This document shows, piece by piece, positions 29,237 through 37,595 of a stretch of 64,000 bases of DNA. A program made the translations under genes and the position numbers. The stretch comes from Sulfitobacter geojensis (GTDB lineage: Bacteria; Pseudomonadota; Alphaproteobacteria; Rhodobacterales; Rhodobacteraceae). The stretch is from the NCBI RefSeq assembly GCF_000622325.1, contig NZ_JASE01000005.1, positions 3,596,001 through 3,660,000 on the forward strand, in the 5' to 3' direction. Each line of letters opens with the position of its first letter. The stretch's first letter is position 1. The notes below the pieces were generated by a model that was given only the letters and a program-made list of their open reading frames with translations, searched no databases and was not told where the DNA came from.

Positions 29237-29919
29237 CGCCGCCGCATGGCATCAACGATCCGCGCCCATTCCCCCGGTGCCATGACAAAACACAGGCCAA
29301 AGCCAAGGAAAAAACCGATCAATTCGGCCACCCATTGTGTGCCCACCTCAAAGAACACCCCCCAAACCAGTTGAATGCCCATCAGGAAGGCGATCAGCGT
29401 AAAGGCGCGGTACTGCTGCGCGCCCGTGCCCGTCAACTGCCGCCACATGACAAAGGAATATCCGCCGATCAGCCCGTAAACACTGGGATATGCCCCGACA
29501 AGCCACGACGGGTCATCCAGCAAAAGCGCGTAAAACCCCGCCCCGCCAGCCCCTGCCAGCACAAAGATCACCGCAAAGGTGACAGGCCCCATCGCTTCGG
29601 CCACCAGCTTGCCCAGTGCAAGCAACAACACCACTGCAAACAACGCATGGGTGAACCCCAAATGGATGAACGGATAGGTAAAGGCCCGCATCACCTCGGC
29701 GAGGGGCCATTGTCCGTTGGCCATCATCCAGTCAAAGATCTGCCCAGAAAATCCAAAATCGCGGATCAGTCCCAGCCGCCAACCGACAGCACCGGGTCCG
29801 CCGATCATTCCGGCCTCGCCCAGCGACAGCCCCGCCTCGACACCGGCAATCGCGAGAAAGGTCAGCGTGACGATGGGGGGCAATGGATTTACCGGTGGTT
29901 CAAATTCGGGGTCTTGCAT
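29233..29919 (-). CDS. Rhomboid-family membrane protein, apparently lacking catalytic residues
   Basis: 228 residues from ATG 29919. About six to seven membrane helices; the rhomboid helix-2 signature is seen in TYPFIHLGFTHALFA. Where active rhomboids have G-A-S-G with the nucleophilic Ser, this protein has G142-A-Y144-P-S-V-Y-G149. The helix-6 catalytic His (usually A-H-L-G-G) aligns with A-E199-L-I-G, and the oxyanion Asn of HxxxN is Ala95. By eye it is therefore a pseudoprotease, unless Ser146 is used. It is convergent with murJ (4-bp overlap) and divergent from trpS. Confidence 0.82.
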   Translation of the reverse strand: MQDPEFEPPVNPLPPIVTLTFLAIAGVEAGLSLGEAGMIGGPGAVGWRLGLIRDFGFSGQIFDWMMANGQWPLAEVMRAFTYPFIHLGFTHALFAVVLLLALGKLVAEAMGPVTFAVIFVLAGAGGAGFYALLLDDPSWLVGAYPSVYGLIGGYSFVMWRQLTGTGAQQYRAFTLIAFLMGIQLVWGVFFEVGTQWVAELIGFFLGFGLCFVMAPGEWARIVDAMRRR

Positions 29920-29994
29920 GGCCGCTCCTTGACGCGATGATGTGCTAGGGGTACGCCGCAGGCATCCGTTAATCCACCCCTTCGAGGTCCGCAT

Positions 29995-31014
29995 ATGCCC
30001 GATACCAAATTTACCCCCCGCGTTTTCTCTGGCATCCAGCCGTCCGGCGGTCTGACGCTGGGCAATTATCTGGGCGCAATCAAACGCTTTGTGTCGATGC
30101 AGGACGAGGATTACGAGACCGTGTATTGCATGGTCGATATGCACGCGATCACCGCCAAATTCCTTGATCCCAAAACTTTGGCCCATAACACCCGCGAACT
30201 GGCCGCAGGGTTTATCGCTTCCGGCGTTTCGCCTGAGAAATCAATCCTGATCAATCAGTCACAAGTGCCCGAACACGCGCAACTGGCATGGATCTTCAAC
30301 TGCGTGGCACGCATGGGTTGGATGGGTCGAATGACCCAGTGGAAAGACAAGGCAGGCAAAAACGCCGAAGCCGCGTCTTTGGGGCTGTTTGCCTATCCTG
30401 CGCTAATGGCGGCGGACATCCTGATCTATCATGCGACACATGTGCCGGTTGGCGACGACCAGAAACAGCATCTTGAGCTGACCCGCGACATTGCGGCCAA
30501 ATTCAACCACGACTACGGCGTCGATTTCTTTCCCATCACCGAACCGGTGATCGAGGGGGCGGCAACCCGCGTGATGTCGCTGCGCGATGGCTCCAAAAAG
30601 ATGTCGAAATCCGATCCATCCGACGCCAGCCGCATCAACATGACCGATGATGCCGATGCGATTGCCAAAAAGATCCGCAAGGCCAAGACCGATCCAGATG
30701 CCCTGCCGTCCGAAGTCGAAGGGCTGGAGGGACGTCCCGATGCACGCAATCTGGTGAACATCTATGCGGCCCTGAACGAGCAAACGATCGAGGAGGTTTT
30801 GCGCGACGTGGGCGGCCAGCAGTTCGGCACGTTCAAACCGGCGCTTGCCGAACTTGCCGTGGCCAAACTGGCTCCGATCTCAACCGAAATGGCCCGCCTG
30901 ATGGCTGAACCCGACGAAATCGACCGCATCCTCAAGCGCGGTTCGGAGCAGGCACGCGAGATCACCGCCCCGATCCTCAAGAAAACTTACGATATTGTCG
31001 GGATGGTCGGGTAA
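29995..31014 (+). CDS. trpS: Tryptophanyl-tRNA synthetase
   Basis: 339 residues, class I synthetase. The HIGH-equivalent is [13 protein letters not shown] near the N terminus and KMSKS is in [11 protein letters not shown] near 205. [15 protein letters not shown] is the usual substrate-binding segment. It charges tRNA-Trp. The start has GAGG 8 bp upstream. A good intrinsic terminator follows. Confidence 0.97.
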   Translation: MPDTKFTPRVFSGIQPSGGLTLGNYLGAIKRFVSMQDEDYETVYCMVDMHAITAKFLDPKTLAHNTRELAAGFIASGVSPEKSILINQSQVPEHAQLAWIFNCVARMGWMGRMTQWKDKAGKNAEAASLGLFAYPALMAADILIYHATHVPVGDDQKQHLELTRDIAAKFNHDYGVDFFPITEPVIEGAATRVMSLRDGSKKMSKSDPSDASRINMTDDADAIAKKIRKAKTDPDALPSEVEGLEGRPDARNLVNIYAALNEQTIEEVLRDVGGQQFGTFKPALAELAVAKLAPISTEMARLMAEPDEIDRILKRGSEQAREITAPILKKTYDIVGMVG

Positions 31015-31032
31015 CCGGCAAGGCAGCACTTA

Positions 31033-31068
31033 AACCTGCCCCTGCAGGGAGGGGCGGGTTTGCGTTTT
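31033..31068 (+). terminator. Rho-independent terminator of trpS
   Basis: AACCTGCCCCT (31033-31043) pairs with AGGGGCGGGTT (31050-31060) with one wobble pair around GCAGGG, followed by a T-rich stretch ending in TTTT. It starts 19 bp after the trpS stop. Confidence 0.8.
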
Positions 31069-31144
31069 ACATCCTGCGCACAGATCATATGCGCAGCGGC
31101 AGGTTGAAACACCTCTGCAAGACATACAAATCTTGGGCAACACA

Positions 31145-31642
31145 ATGAAAGCGGTGCCCATGACACATTCCCACCCTTCCGTCGGACACGTCCATTTGCG
31201 CGTTTCTGATATTGACCGTTCCATCGCCTTTTACCGCGATATATTGGGTTTTGCGCTGAACCAGCGCATGGGCAATGGCGCGGCCTTTCTGGGCGCGGGT
31301 GGCTATCACCACCACATTGGCCTGAACACATGGGACAGCGCCGGCGCCACCCCGCCACCCGCGGGGCATACCGGTCTTTATCACGCGGCTTTCCTCTATC
31401 CTGATCGCGCGTCCTTGGGGGCGGTGATCCAGCGTGTGCTTGACGCCGGCATGGCGCTGGACGGAGCGGCAGATCACGGGGTAAGCGAAGCCGTCTATCT
31501 GCGGGATCCTGACGGCAACGGGGTCGAACTGTACCGCGACCGCGCGCAAGCGGACTGGCCCCGCGACGCAGCGGGAGGTTTGGAAATGGTCAACAGACCC
31601 TTGGACATCCCCGCACTTCTTGCAGAAGCGGCGCAGGCTTAG
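31145..31642 (+). CDS. VOC family protein, catechol-2,3-dioxygenase-like
   Basis: 165 residues from ATG 31145 (an ATG at 31160, M-T-H-S-H-P, is an equal alternative). One VOC unit: VGHVHLRVSDIDRSIAFYRD, HHHIGLNTW, YHAAFLYPDRASL, VYLRDPDGNGVELYRDR, giving His/His/Glu metal ligands. The C-terminal sequence after ELYRDR (ADWPRD...) is typical of the single-domain group related to extradiol dioxygenases. Substrate unknown. It stands between trpS and the HDAC-family gene on the same strand. Confidence 0.85.
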   Translation: MKAVPMTHSHPSVGHVHLRVSDIDRSIAFYRDILGFALNQRMGNGAAFLGAGGYHHHIGLNTWDSAGATPPPAGHTGLYHAAFLYPDRASLGAVIQRVLDAGMALDGAADHGVSEAVYLRDPDGNGVELYRDRAQADWPRDAAGGLEMVNRPLDIPALLAEAAQA

Positions 31643-31724
31643 ACGCGGCATGCAAACCATTCGGCCCCATGGACAATCCCGCCCACCTAAGACAGGTTCA
31701 CGCCGGTAGAAGAGGAGCATCACA

Positions 31725-32831
31725 ATGGCTACTGGTTTTTTCTGGGATGAAAGCTGTTTCTGGCATGCCGGCGGCAATTATGCCTTCACGGTCCCTTTTG
31801 GCGGGCTGGTGCAACCGCTTGCCGCGGGCGGTATTCCCGAAAACCCCGAAACTAAGCGCCGTTTGAAAAACCTGATGGATGTGACCGGACTGACGGCAGA
31901 GCTGGCCGCGCAATCCGCTCCCAACGCCACTCGCGACATGCTGGAACGCGTGCACCCCGCGTCTTACCTCGACGCCTTCAAAGCCGCATCTGACGCCGGC
32001 GGCGGCGAGATGGGGCCGAATGTGCCTTTCGCCCGCGGTGGTTATGAAATCGCAACCCTTTCTGCGGGTTTGACCGTTGCGGCCGTAGATGCGGTGGCAA
32101 GCGGTACCTTGGAAAACGCTTATGCCCTCAGCCGTCCGCCGGGCCACCACTGTGAACCCGAAAAACCGATGGGATTCTGCCTGCTGGCCAATATCGCCAT
32201 CGCGATCGAAGCGGCGAAGGCCAAGGGGTTGCTGGGGCGCGTGGCTGTCCTTGACTGGGATGTCCACCACGGCAATGGCACCGAAAACATCTTTTATGCG
32301 CGCGACGACGTGCTGACGATCTCCTTGCATCAAGAGGGGAACTATCCCCTGACCACAGGTGCGATAACGGACCGTGGCACGGGCTCCGGCGAGGGCTACA
32401 ACATCAACCTGCCGATGCATGCCGGTTCAGGTCACACCGCGTATCTACACGCCTTGGACCGCGTCGTAATCCCCGCGCTGGAGACGTTTAAACCCGATAT
32501 GATCATCGTCGCCTGTGGCTATGACGCCGCAATTATCGACCCGCTTTCGCGGATGCAGGCCACCGTCGAAACCTTTGGCGCGATGACCCGCAAAATCAAG
32601 GAAACCGCCGCACGCTTGTGCGATGGCAAGCTGGTGCTTGTCCATGAAGGCGGATATTCCGAAGTTTATGTGCCGTTCTGCGGCCACGCCTCAATCGCCG
32701 CCTTGTCAGGCAGCAGCATTGACGCACCCGACCCTTTGGCCATCGCCATGAACAATCGCCAGCCGTCGCCAGCTTTTGACCTTTTCCTACGCCAGTCGAT
32801 TGACGACATGGCACAACAGTTGGACCTCTAA
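31725..32831 (+). CDS. Class II histone deacetylase family protein (acetylpolyamine amidohydrolase-like)
   Basis: 368 residues of the arginase/deacetylase fold. SRPPGHHCEPEKPMGFC (catalytic His-His 141-142) and DWDVHHGNG (177-185) supply the charge-relay and zinc ligands; YDAAIIDPL carries the second Asp ligand region and HEGGYSE the Gly-rich end motif. Bacterial members deacetylate polyamines, acetoin-pathway proteins or other amides; no histones are present here. Good Shine-Dalgarno (AGAGGAG). It begins a three-gene unit with the nitroreductase and EI24 genes. Confidence 0.9.
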   Translation: MATGFFWDESCFWHAGGNYAFTVPFGGLVQPLAAGGIPENPETKRRLKNLMDVTGLTAELAAQSAPNATRDMLERVHPASYLDAFKAASDAGGGEMGPNVPFARGGYEIATLSAGLTVAAVDAVASGTLENAYALSRPPGHHCEPEKPMGFCLLANIAIAIEAAKAKGLLGRVAVLDWDVHHGNGTENIFYARDDVLTISLHQEGNYPLTTGAITDRGTGSGEGYNINLPMHAGSGHTAYLHALDRVVIPALETFKPDMIIVACGYDAAIIDPLSRMQATVETFGAMTRKIKETAARLCDGKLVLVHEGGYSEVYVPFCGHASIAALSGSSIDAPDPLAIAMNNRQPSPAFDLFLRQSIDDMAQQLDL

Positions 32832-32834
32832 TCT

Positions 32835-33413
32835 ATGCCCGAATTGAACTCCGAAGCGCTGAATTTCCTGCAAACCCGCCGCTCGCGTCCGGCAAAAACG
32901 CTCACCTTGCCGGTGCCAGATCGCGATGCTTTGCAGCCGCTGCTCATCGCCGCCGCCCGCACACCGGATCACGGCAAACTGGAACCCTGGCGTTTCATCG
33001 TCATCGAAAAACCCGCGATGTCCCGGCTGGCCGACATTGCAGAATCGCGCGGCACGGCGCTTGGGCTTGAGCCTGAACAGGTTGCAAAAGGGCGCGGCCA
33101 ATTTGATCAGGGCAACCTTGCCGTGGTTGTGATCGAAGTCCAAAAACCATCCGCGAAAGTCCCCGCGCTTGAACAAACCTATTCCGCCGGCGCAGTTTGC
33201 CTTGCGCTGGTGAATGCGGCCCTTGCTGCCGGTTGGGGGGCGAACTGGCTCAGCGGCTGGCCCTCGCATGATCGCGGCTTCATGAGCGAAGCCTTCGACC
33301 TCGCCGATCATGAACGCATCGCCGGCCTGATCCACATCGGCACCGAAACCTCGGTCCCACCGGACCGCCCGCGCCCCGACATCGACCAAATAACGACATG
33401 GATGCCCAAGTGA
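32835..33413 (+). CDS. Nitroreductase family protein (YdjA-like)
   Basis: 192 residues. FMN-binding features are RRSRPAKT near the N terminus, AAARTPDHGKLEPWRFIVIE, and GAVCLALVNAALAAGWGANWLSGWP. The short length and H-G-K-x-x-P-W-R pattern fit the compact YdjA subgroup. It reduces nitro- or quinone-type compounds with NAD(P)H; the physiological substrate is unknown. It starts 3 bp after the HDAC-family stop and overlaps EI24 by 16 bp, so the three are surely cotranscribed. Confidence 0.9.
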   Translation: MPELNSEALNFLQTRRSRPAKTLTLPVPDRDALQPLLIAAARTPDHGKLEPWRFIVIEKPAMSRLADIAESRGTALGLEPEQVAKGRGQFDQGNLAVVVIEVQKPSAKVPALEQTYSAGAVCLALVNAALAAGWGANWLSGWPSHDRGFMSEAFDLADHERIAGLIHIGTETSVPPDRPRPDIDQITTWMPK

Positions 33414-34105
33414 TCTTTCGCGCTTTCCTTCTAGCCCTTGGCCAATTGTCCGATCCGCGCTTTCGCCGGGTGTTCTTTATTGGCATTGCGCTGGCGCTGG
33501 CTTTGCTTGTCGGGTTTACTGCCGCTTTCACCGGGTTCATCAACTGGCTGACCCCCGAAGAGGTCTGGCTGCCGATCCTGGGCGAAGTCCGCTGGGTCAG
33601 CGATTTGCTATCGTGGGGCGCTGCATTCCTGCTGATGTTCCTGTCCGTTTTTCTGATGGTGCCCGTCGCTTCTGCCATCACCTCGATGTTTCTGGACGAG
33701 GTGGCAGAGGCCGTAGAAGCAGAACATTATCCGGACGCACCACCCTCGACCCCTGTCCCCTTTGCCGACGCATTGCGCGACACGGTCAACTTTCTGGGAG
33801 TGCTGATCGGCGCGAACGTCCTTGCAATTGTGCTTTATGTTCTATTTGCGCCCGCGGCATTGTTCATCTTTTGGGGCGTGAACGGGTTTCTGCTGGGTCG
33901 CGAATATTTCACGATGGTCGCAATCCGCCACGTTGGCCGCACAGAAGCAAAGAAGCTGCGCCGCCGCTTCATTGGCACCATCTGGCTGGCCGGTGTTTTG
34001 ATGGCCATGCCGCTTTCTATTCCGCTTTTGAACCTAATCATCCCGATTCTGGGCGCGGCAACCTTCACTCACCTATTTCACGGCCTGACCAAGCGCCTGC
34101 CCTAA
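33398..34105 (+). CDS. EI24 domain (CysZ-like) membrane protein
   Basis: 235 residues with four to five hydrophobic helices (about 22-48, 68-98, 138-170, 190-220). The sequence GVNGFLLGREYFTMVAIRHV near 165 is the conserved EI24/CysZ motif. CysZ proteins import sulfate, but most alphaproteobacterial EI24 proteins have no tested role. It overlaps the nitroreductase gene by 16 bp and the convergent DUF1467 gene by 41 bp. Confidence 0.87.
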   Translation: MDAQVIFRAFLLALGQLSDPRFRRVFFIGIALALALLVGFTAAFTGFINWLTPEEVWLPILGEVRWVSDLLSWGAAFLLMFLSVFLMVPVASAITSMFLDEVAEAVEAEHYPDAPPSTPVPFADALRDTVNFLGVLIGANVLAIVLYVLFAPAALFIFWGVNGFLLGREYFTMVAIRHVGRTEAKKLRRRFIGTIWLAGVLMAMPLSIPLLNLIIPILGAATFTHLFHGLTKRLP

Positions 34106-34358
34106 ACAGGCTCTCTACATCATCGACAGTAATCCACCCCGACAAGATAACCGTCGCGACACAGCTCCAAATCACCAGCGACACCAGCGTGGTCCAGAAC
34201 GCTTTCTTGCGCAGATGGTGGTGTTCGGGCGATCCTGCATGGGTGCCCGGCACGATGTCGTTCAAATCCCCTTGGGTCTGCACGCGGATGGGCAAGGCGA
34301 TCAGAAACACCATCGACCAGATCACCGCAAACAGGACCAGCCCTGAAACAATTCCCAT
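34065..34358 (-). CDS. DUF1467 family small membrane protein
   Basis: 97 residues with two hydrophobic helices (about 5-24 and 53-73) separated by a conserved-looking cytoplasmic loop QTQGDLNDIVPGTHAGSPEH. This layout is the DUF1467 family, found next to mce in many alphaproteobacteria. Function unknown. It follows mce by 3 bp and its 3' end overlaps EI24. Confidence 0.88.
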   Translation of the reverse strand: MGIVSGLVLFAVIWSMVFLIALPIRVQTQGDLNDIVPGTHAGSPEHHHLRKKAFWTTLVSLVIWSCVATVILSGWITVDDVESLFRAGAWSGREIGE

Positions 34359-34361
34359 GGT

Positions 34362-34766
34362 TTACACCTGCTCCAGCTCGACGAGGGCACCGTTGAAATC
34401 TTTGGGATGCAAGAACAATACCGGCTTGCCATGCGCACCGATCTTGGGCTCGCCAGTGCCCAGCACACGGGCCCCTGTTGATTTCAGATGGTCACGCGCG
34501 GCGATAATGTCATCCACTTCGTAACAGATGTGATGAATACCGCCTGACGGGTTCTTTTCCAGAAAACCGTTGATCGGGCTGTCATCCCCCAAAGGGTACA
34601 ACAATTCGATTTTGGTATTCGGCAGCTCGATGAAAATGACGGTCACGCCATGATCCGGCTCATCCTGCGCCGGGCCGACATTGGCCCCGAGTGCAGTGCG
34701 ATATTGATCCGCTGCCGCCTCAAGGTCAGGCACGGCAATGGCAACATGGTTCAGGCGTCCGATCAT
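34362..34766 (-). CDS. mce: Methylmalonyl-CoA epimerase
   Basis: 134 residues from ATG 34766, with GGAAGAG just upstream (a TTG 15 bp earlier is rejected). VOC fold with MIGRLNHVAIAVPDLEAA, VTVIFIELPNTKIELLYP, GIHHICYEVDDI and FLHPKDFNGALVELEQ, giving the His/Gln/His/Glu cobalt site. It interconverts the (R)- and (S)-forms of methylmalonyl-CoA for propionyl-CoA and ethylmalonyl-CoA metabolism, matching the malyl-CoA lyase found later in the window. Confidence 0.95.
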   Translation of the reverse strand: MIGRLNHVAIAVPDLEAAADQYRTALGANVGPAQDEPDHGVTVIFIELPNTKIELLYPLGDDSPINGFLEKNPSGGIHHICYEVDDIIAARDHLKSTGARVLGTGEPKIGAHGKPVLFLHPKDFNGALVELEQV

Positions 34767-34837
34767 CTTCTCTTCCTTCAACTTTGCACGGTAGCGGCGT
34801 TTATGGCGGCAAGAATGATGAAGAGCAATGCGTCATG

Positions 34838-34852
34838 TTAACCCGCTGTTAG
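34838..34852. promoter_or_regulatory. Near-consensus CtrA site upstream of the response regulator
   Basis: TTAA-CCCGCTG-TTAG matches the CtrA consensus TTAA-N7-TTAA with one mismatch and correct spacing. It lies 44 bp before the ATG at 34896 in the gap divergent to mce. Confidence 0.4.
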
Positions 34853-34895
34853 CCACCTCTGGATATTCATCAAGGTGGATCAACTGGAGGCTATC

Positions 34896-35615
34896 ATGGA
34901 CACGACCGACCCCTTTGCCGCGAACATTCCGATGCCCACGTCAGCGCGCCCGCTATTGGGGCTGACGGTTCTGGTGGTCGAAGACAGCCGTTTCGCGTGC
35001 GAAGCCATGCGTCTTTTATGTCTACGTTCCGGTGCGCGGATCAGGCGGGCGGATTGCCTGCGTTCTGCGCGGCGCCATTTCAGGGTTTACCGGCCCTCTG
35101 TCGTACTGATTGATCTGGGCTTGCCAGACGGCGATGGTGCCGACCTGATACAAGAGCTGAACGAAGCGGTGCCACGTGTCGATGGCATTCTCGCGATCTC
35201 CGGTGATCCCCATCTTGAGGACACAGCTCTTGCTGCTGGTGCGGACGGTTTTTTGGAAAAACCCATCCTGTCGATTGGCGCGTTTCAGGAAAAGATACTT
35301 GCGATGCTGCCACCGGAACGCCGCCCTAAGGGTCCGCGTCGCGTGGACGATACTGCCGTCGCACCGGATCGTTTGGCCTATCAGGATGATATGGCCCATA
35401 TCGCGGATGTGCTGGACGAGGGGTTGAGTGATCACACGCTGGACTACGTCGCCCAGTTCCTAAGTGGGCTCGCCCGCTCTGCCGATGATCCGGTTCTGGA
35501 AAATGCGGCCAAAGCGCTCGCCGAAAAACGCGCAAACGGGAAAACTGCCGCTTCTGAAACCGCACAGATTGCCGGCCTGATCCAATCGCGACTGGCAGAA
35601 AGAATTGCAATTTAG
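34896..35615 (+). CDS. Response regulator with an uncharacterised C-terminal region
   Basis: 239 residues from ATG 34896 (CTGGAGG 6 bp upstream; a GTG at 34875 is less likely). Receiver domain about residues 24-145: acidic pocket V-E-D30, phospho-acceptor D73 in LIDLGLPDGDG, and K122 in FLEKPI. The remaining 90 residues are helical, with no DNA-binding or enzyme motif recognised; they may be an Hpt-like or protein-binding helix bundle. No kinase gene is adjacent. The CtrA-like box upstream suggests control by the CckA-ChpT-CtrA phosphorelay. Confidence 0.87.
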   Translation: MDTTDPFAANIPMPTSARPLLGLTVLVVEDSRFACEAMRLLCLRSGARIRRADCLRSARRHFRVYRPSVVLIDLGLPDGDGADLIQELNEAVPRVDGILAISGDPHLEDTALAAGADGFLEKPILSIGAFQEKILAMLPPERRPKGPRRVDDTAVAPDRLAYQDDMAHIADVLDEGLSDHTLDYVAQFLSGLARSADDPVLENAAKALAEKRANGKTAASETAQIAGLIQSRLAERIAI

Positions 35616-35622
35616 ATCAAGG

Positions 35623-36348
35623 TTAAAGGGTCGGGTCGCCCGCGACCCGCACCAAACGGGTCAGATCACCAAGGCGCTCTTGCTGCTGCCCGTTTTCATC
35701 AAAATTTGCGGGTGACAGCCATGCCTCGAACGCTTCTTTCAACGCGGGCCAATCGCTGTCAATCACTGCGAACCATGCCGTATCGCGGTTACGCCCTTTG
35801 ACGACATCCGCCTGACGAAACACCCCTTCAAAGCTGAAGCCCAATCGCTGCGCTGCCCTGCGTGACGGAGCGTTCAGCGCATTGCACTTCCATTCATAGC
35901 GACGATACCCTGCCTCGAACGCCCATTTCATCATTAAATACATCGTTTCGGTCGCAGCGCGGGTGCGCTGCAAGGCGGGGGCATAACTGATATAACCCAC
36001 TTCGATCGAACCCGACTTCGGCGCAATGCGCAAATAGCTTGCAACGCCTTCCCAATGGCCGCTTTCAAGATTGCGAATGGCATAAAAAAGCGGATCGCTT
36101 GACCCTTCGTGATCCCGCACCCAACGGTGATATTGCGCGGCCGATGAAAACGGGCCGTTCGGCATATAGTCCCAAACCTCATCATTTCCTGCAAATTCGC
36201 GATAGAGCAAAGCGGCGTGCGCCTCTGCCGAAAGTTGCGCAAGCTCGACATAACGGCCGCTCAGCCCCTCACCCGTCGGGGTGGCCGGAGCTGTCCAGTT
36301 GGCGACCGGCGCGCCAAGGGGGCGGGAATGTGAAGTTTCAGTATTCAT
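35623..36348 (-). CDS. GNAT family N-acetyltransferase, RimJ/RimL-like
   Basis: 241 residues. The acetyltransferase core is recognised by GRYVELAQLSAEAHAALLY, SIEVGYISYAPALQRTRAAT and the C-terminal WKCNALNAPSRRAAQRLGFSFEGVFRQA, the classical RimL-type (acetyltransf_3) ending. Such enzymes acetylate protein N termini or small molecules; the target is not known. Start ATG 36348 with poor Shine-Dalgarno. Convergent with the response regulator. Confidence 0.9.
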   Translation of the reverse strand: MNTETSHSRPLGAPVANWTAPATPTGEGLSGRYVELAQLSAEAHAALLYREFAGNDEVWDYMPNGPFSSAAQYHRWVRDHEGSSDPLFYAIRNLESGHWEGVASYLRIAPKSGSIEVGYISYAPALQRTRAATETMYLMMKWAFEAGYRRYEWKCNALNAPSRRAAQRLGFSFEGVFRQADVVKGRNRDTAWFAVIDSDWPALKEAFEAWLSPANFDENGQQQERLGDLTRLVRVAGDPTL

Positions 36349-36419
36349 AGCGGTACGTTAGGCGGAACGCCGCCGCGCGCCAAGTCCCCATTCGCAGGGA
36401 GCCCATGTTCATTTTCTCG

Positions 36420-37586
36420 CTATTTCAACACTTTCCAATCCCTGCCAAGGTCAAGTCCCGGAAAAACTGCCCCTTCCAACACGCTACGCTCAAGCCCTAG
36501 AAGTCCCCGCATGATCCATGCCACCGGTGCGCGGACATCTGCGGTCGGCATCAAATCACGCTCTTGATAAAGCTCATTTTCAGCCAGCCCCGGCCAGTCG
36601 GTATAAACCTGTCCCCCCCGAACCGCGCCACCGGCCAAGACCATCACGCCGGCTGTTCCGTGATCCGTGCCACCCGTGCCGTTTTCGCGCGCCGTGCGGC
36701 CGAACTCCGTCATCGCGATCACTGCGGTTTTACCCCAAACCTTTGCGCCCAACCCCGAGCGCAGGGTCAAAAGTGTCTCAGACAAATGCGCCAAGCTGCG
36801 GGGCAAAGCACGGTCCTGACGGCGATGTGTATCCCAACCGCCGAGCGAAAACGCTGCGACCCGCGCATCGTTCTTCAGACGCGATGCTGCGAAAGCCGCA
36901 ATTTTTGCATGTGGCTGCCCCTTGGCGCGTGTTGTCGCGCTGCCCGCCGATAACATTTGCGCCTCTGCCAATGCGGCATGCAATGCGGGGTCGTCCTCCA
37001 TCACCAATTCGGCCAGACGCATCGCTTGCGGGCTTAGACCCAGCCGCGCATCAGGGGCCCAATCGGCCACCGGGGCCGCCCCGTCAAGCATCCGTATATC
37101 ATTGTTTCCAATGGCATAAGCCGTGTCGGCTCGGATCCCCGGCACCTGTTGCAGCATCCGGTTCAACCACCCGTCGCGCACACCGCCCGCCAGAGTGTCG
37201 GTCCCCGCCTCCAACATATCCTGCCCGTCAAAATGGCTGCGCTTGTCCCGATAGGGTGTGGAAACCGCGTGACAGAACCCCAATTCTTGTGCCCGCCACA
37301 GCGGCATCAAGGGTGCCAACGCCGGATGCAGCGCAAAGTAGCCGTCCAGATCCAACCCCGACTTGCCCTGCCCCAACCTCGGGCGCAGGGCTGCATAAGC
37401 CGGATCACCAACAGGGCGCACCACGTCCAAACCGTCCATCCCGCCGCGCAGAATGATTACCACCAATCGCGTGTCCCAAGGGGCTCTTGCAAAGGTCACG
37501 GGCGTTAACAGCGGGCTGGCCGCCAGTGAACACCCGATCACACCTGCGCGGGTCAGGATATCGCGTCTGGAAAGTCTGGCTGTCAT
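36420..37586 (-). CDS. DUF1501 family Tat-exported protein
   Basis: 388 residues. The N terminus has a twin-arginine signal (LSRRDILTRAG followed by a hydrophobic stretch to about residue 34, A-R-A), so it is probably exported folded. The body fits DUF1501: LVVIILRGGMDGLDVVRPVGDP, CHAVSTPYRDKRSHFDGQ and MTEFGRTARENGTGGTDHGT, an alkaline-phosphatase-superfamily-like core with metal-binding His/Asp. Role not established. It directly follows the DUF1800 gene (9 bp), a pair found together in many bacteria. AGGAG precedes the ATG. Confidence 0.9.
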   Translation of the reverse strand: MTARLSRRDILTRAGVIGCSLAASPLLTPVTFARAPWDTRLVVIILRGGMDGLDVVRPVGDPAYAALRPRLGQGKSGLDLDGYFALHPALAPLMPLWRAQELGFCHAVSTPYRDKRSHFDGQDMLEAGTDTLAGGVRDGWLNRMLQQVPGIRADTAYAIGNNDIRMLDGAAPVADWAPDARLGLSPQAMRLAELVMEDDPALHAALAEAQMLSAGSATTRAKGQPHAKIAAFAASRLKNDARVAAFSLGGWDTHRRQDRALPRSLAHLSETLLTLRSGLGAKVWGKTAVIAMTEFGRTARENGTGGTDHGTAGVMVLAGGAVRGGQVYTDWPGLAENELYQERDLMPTADVRAPVAWIMRGLLGLERSVLEGAVFPGLDLGRDWKVLK

Positions 37587-37595
37587 CCGGCGCTC

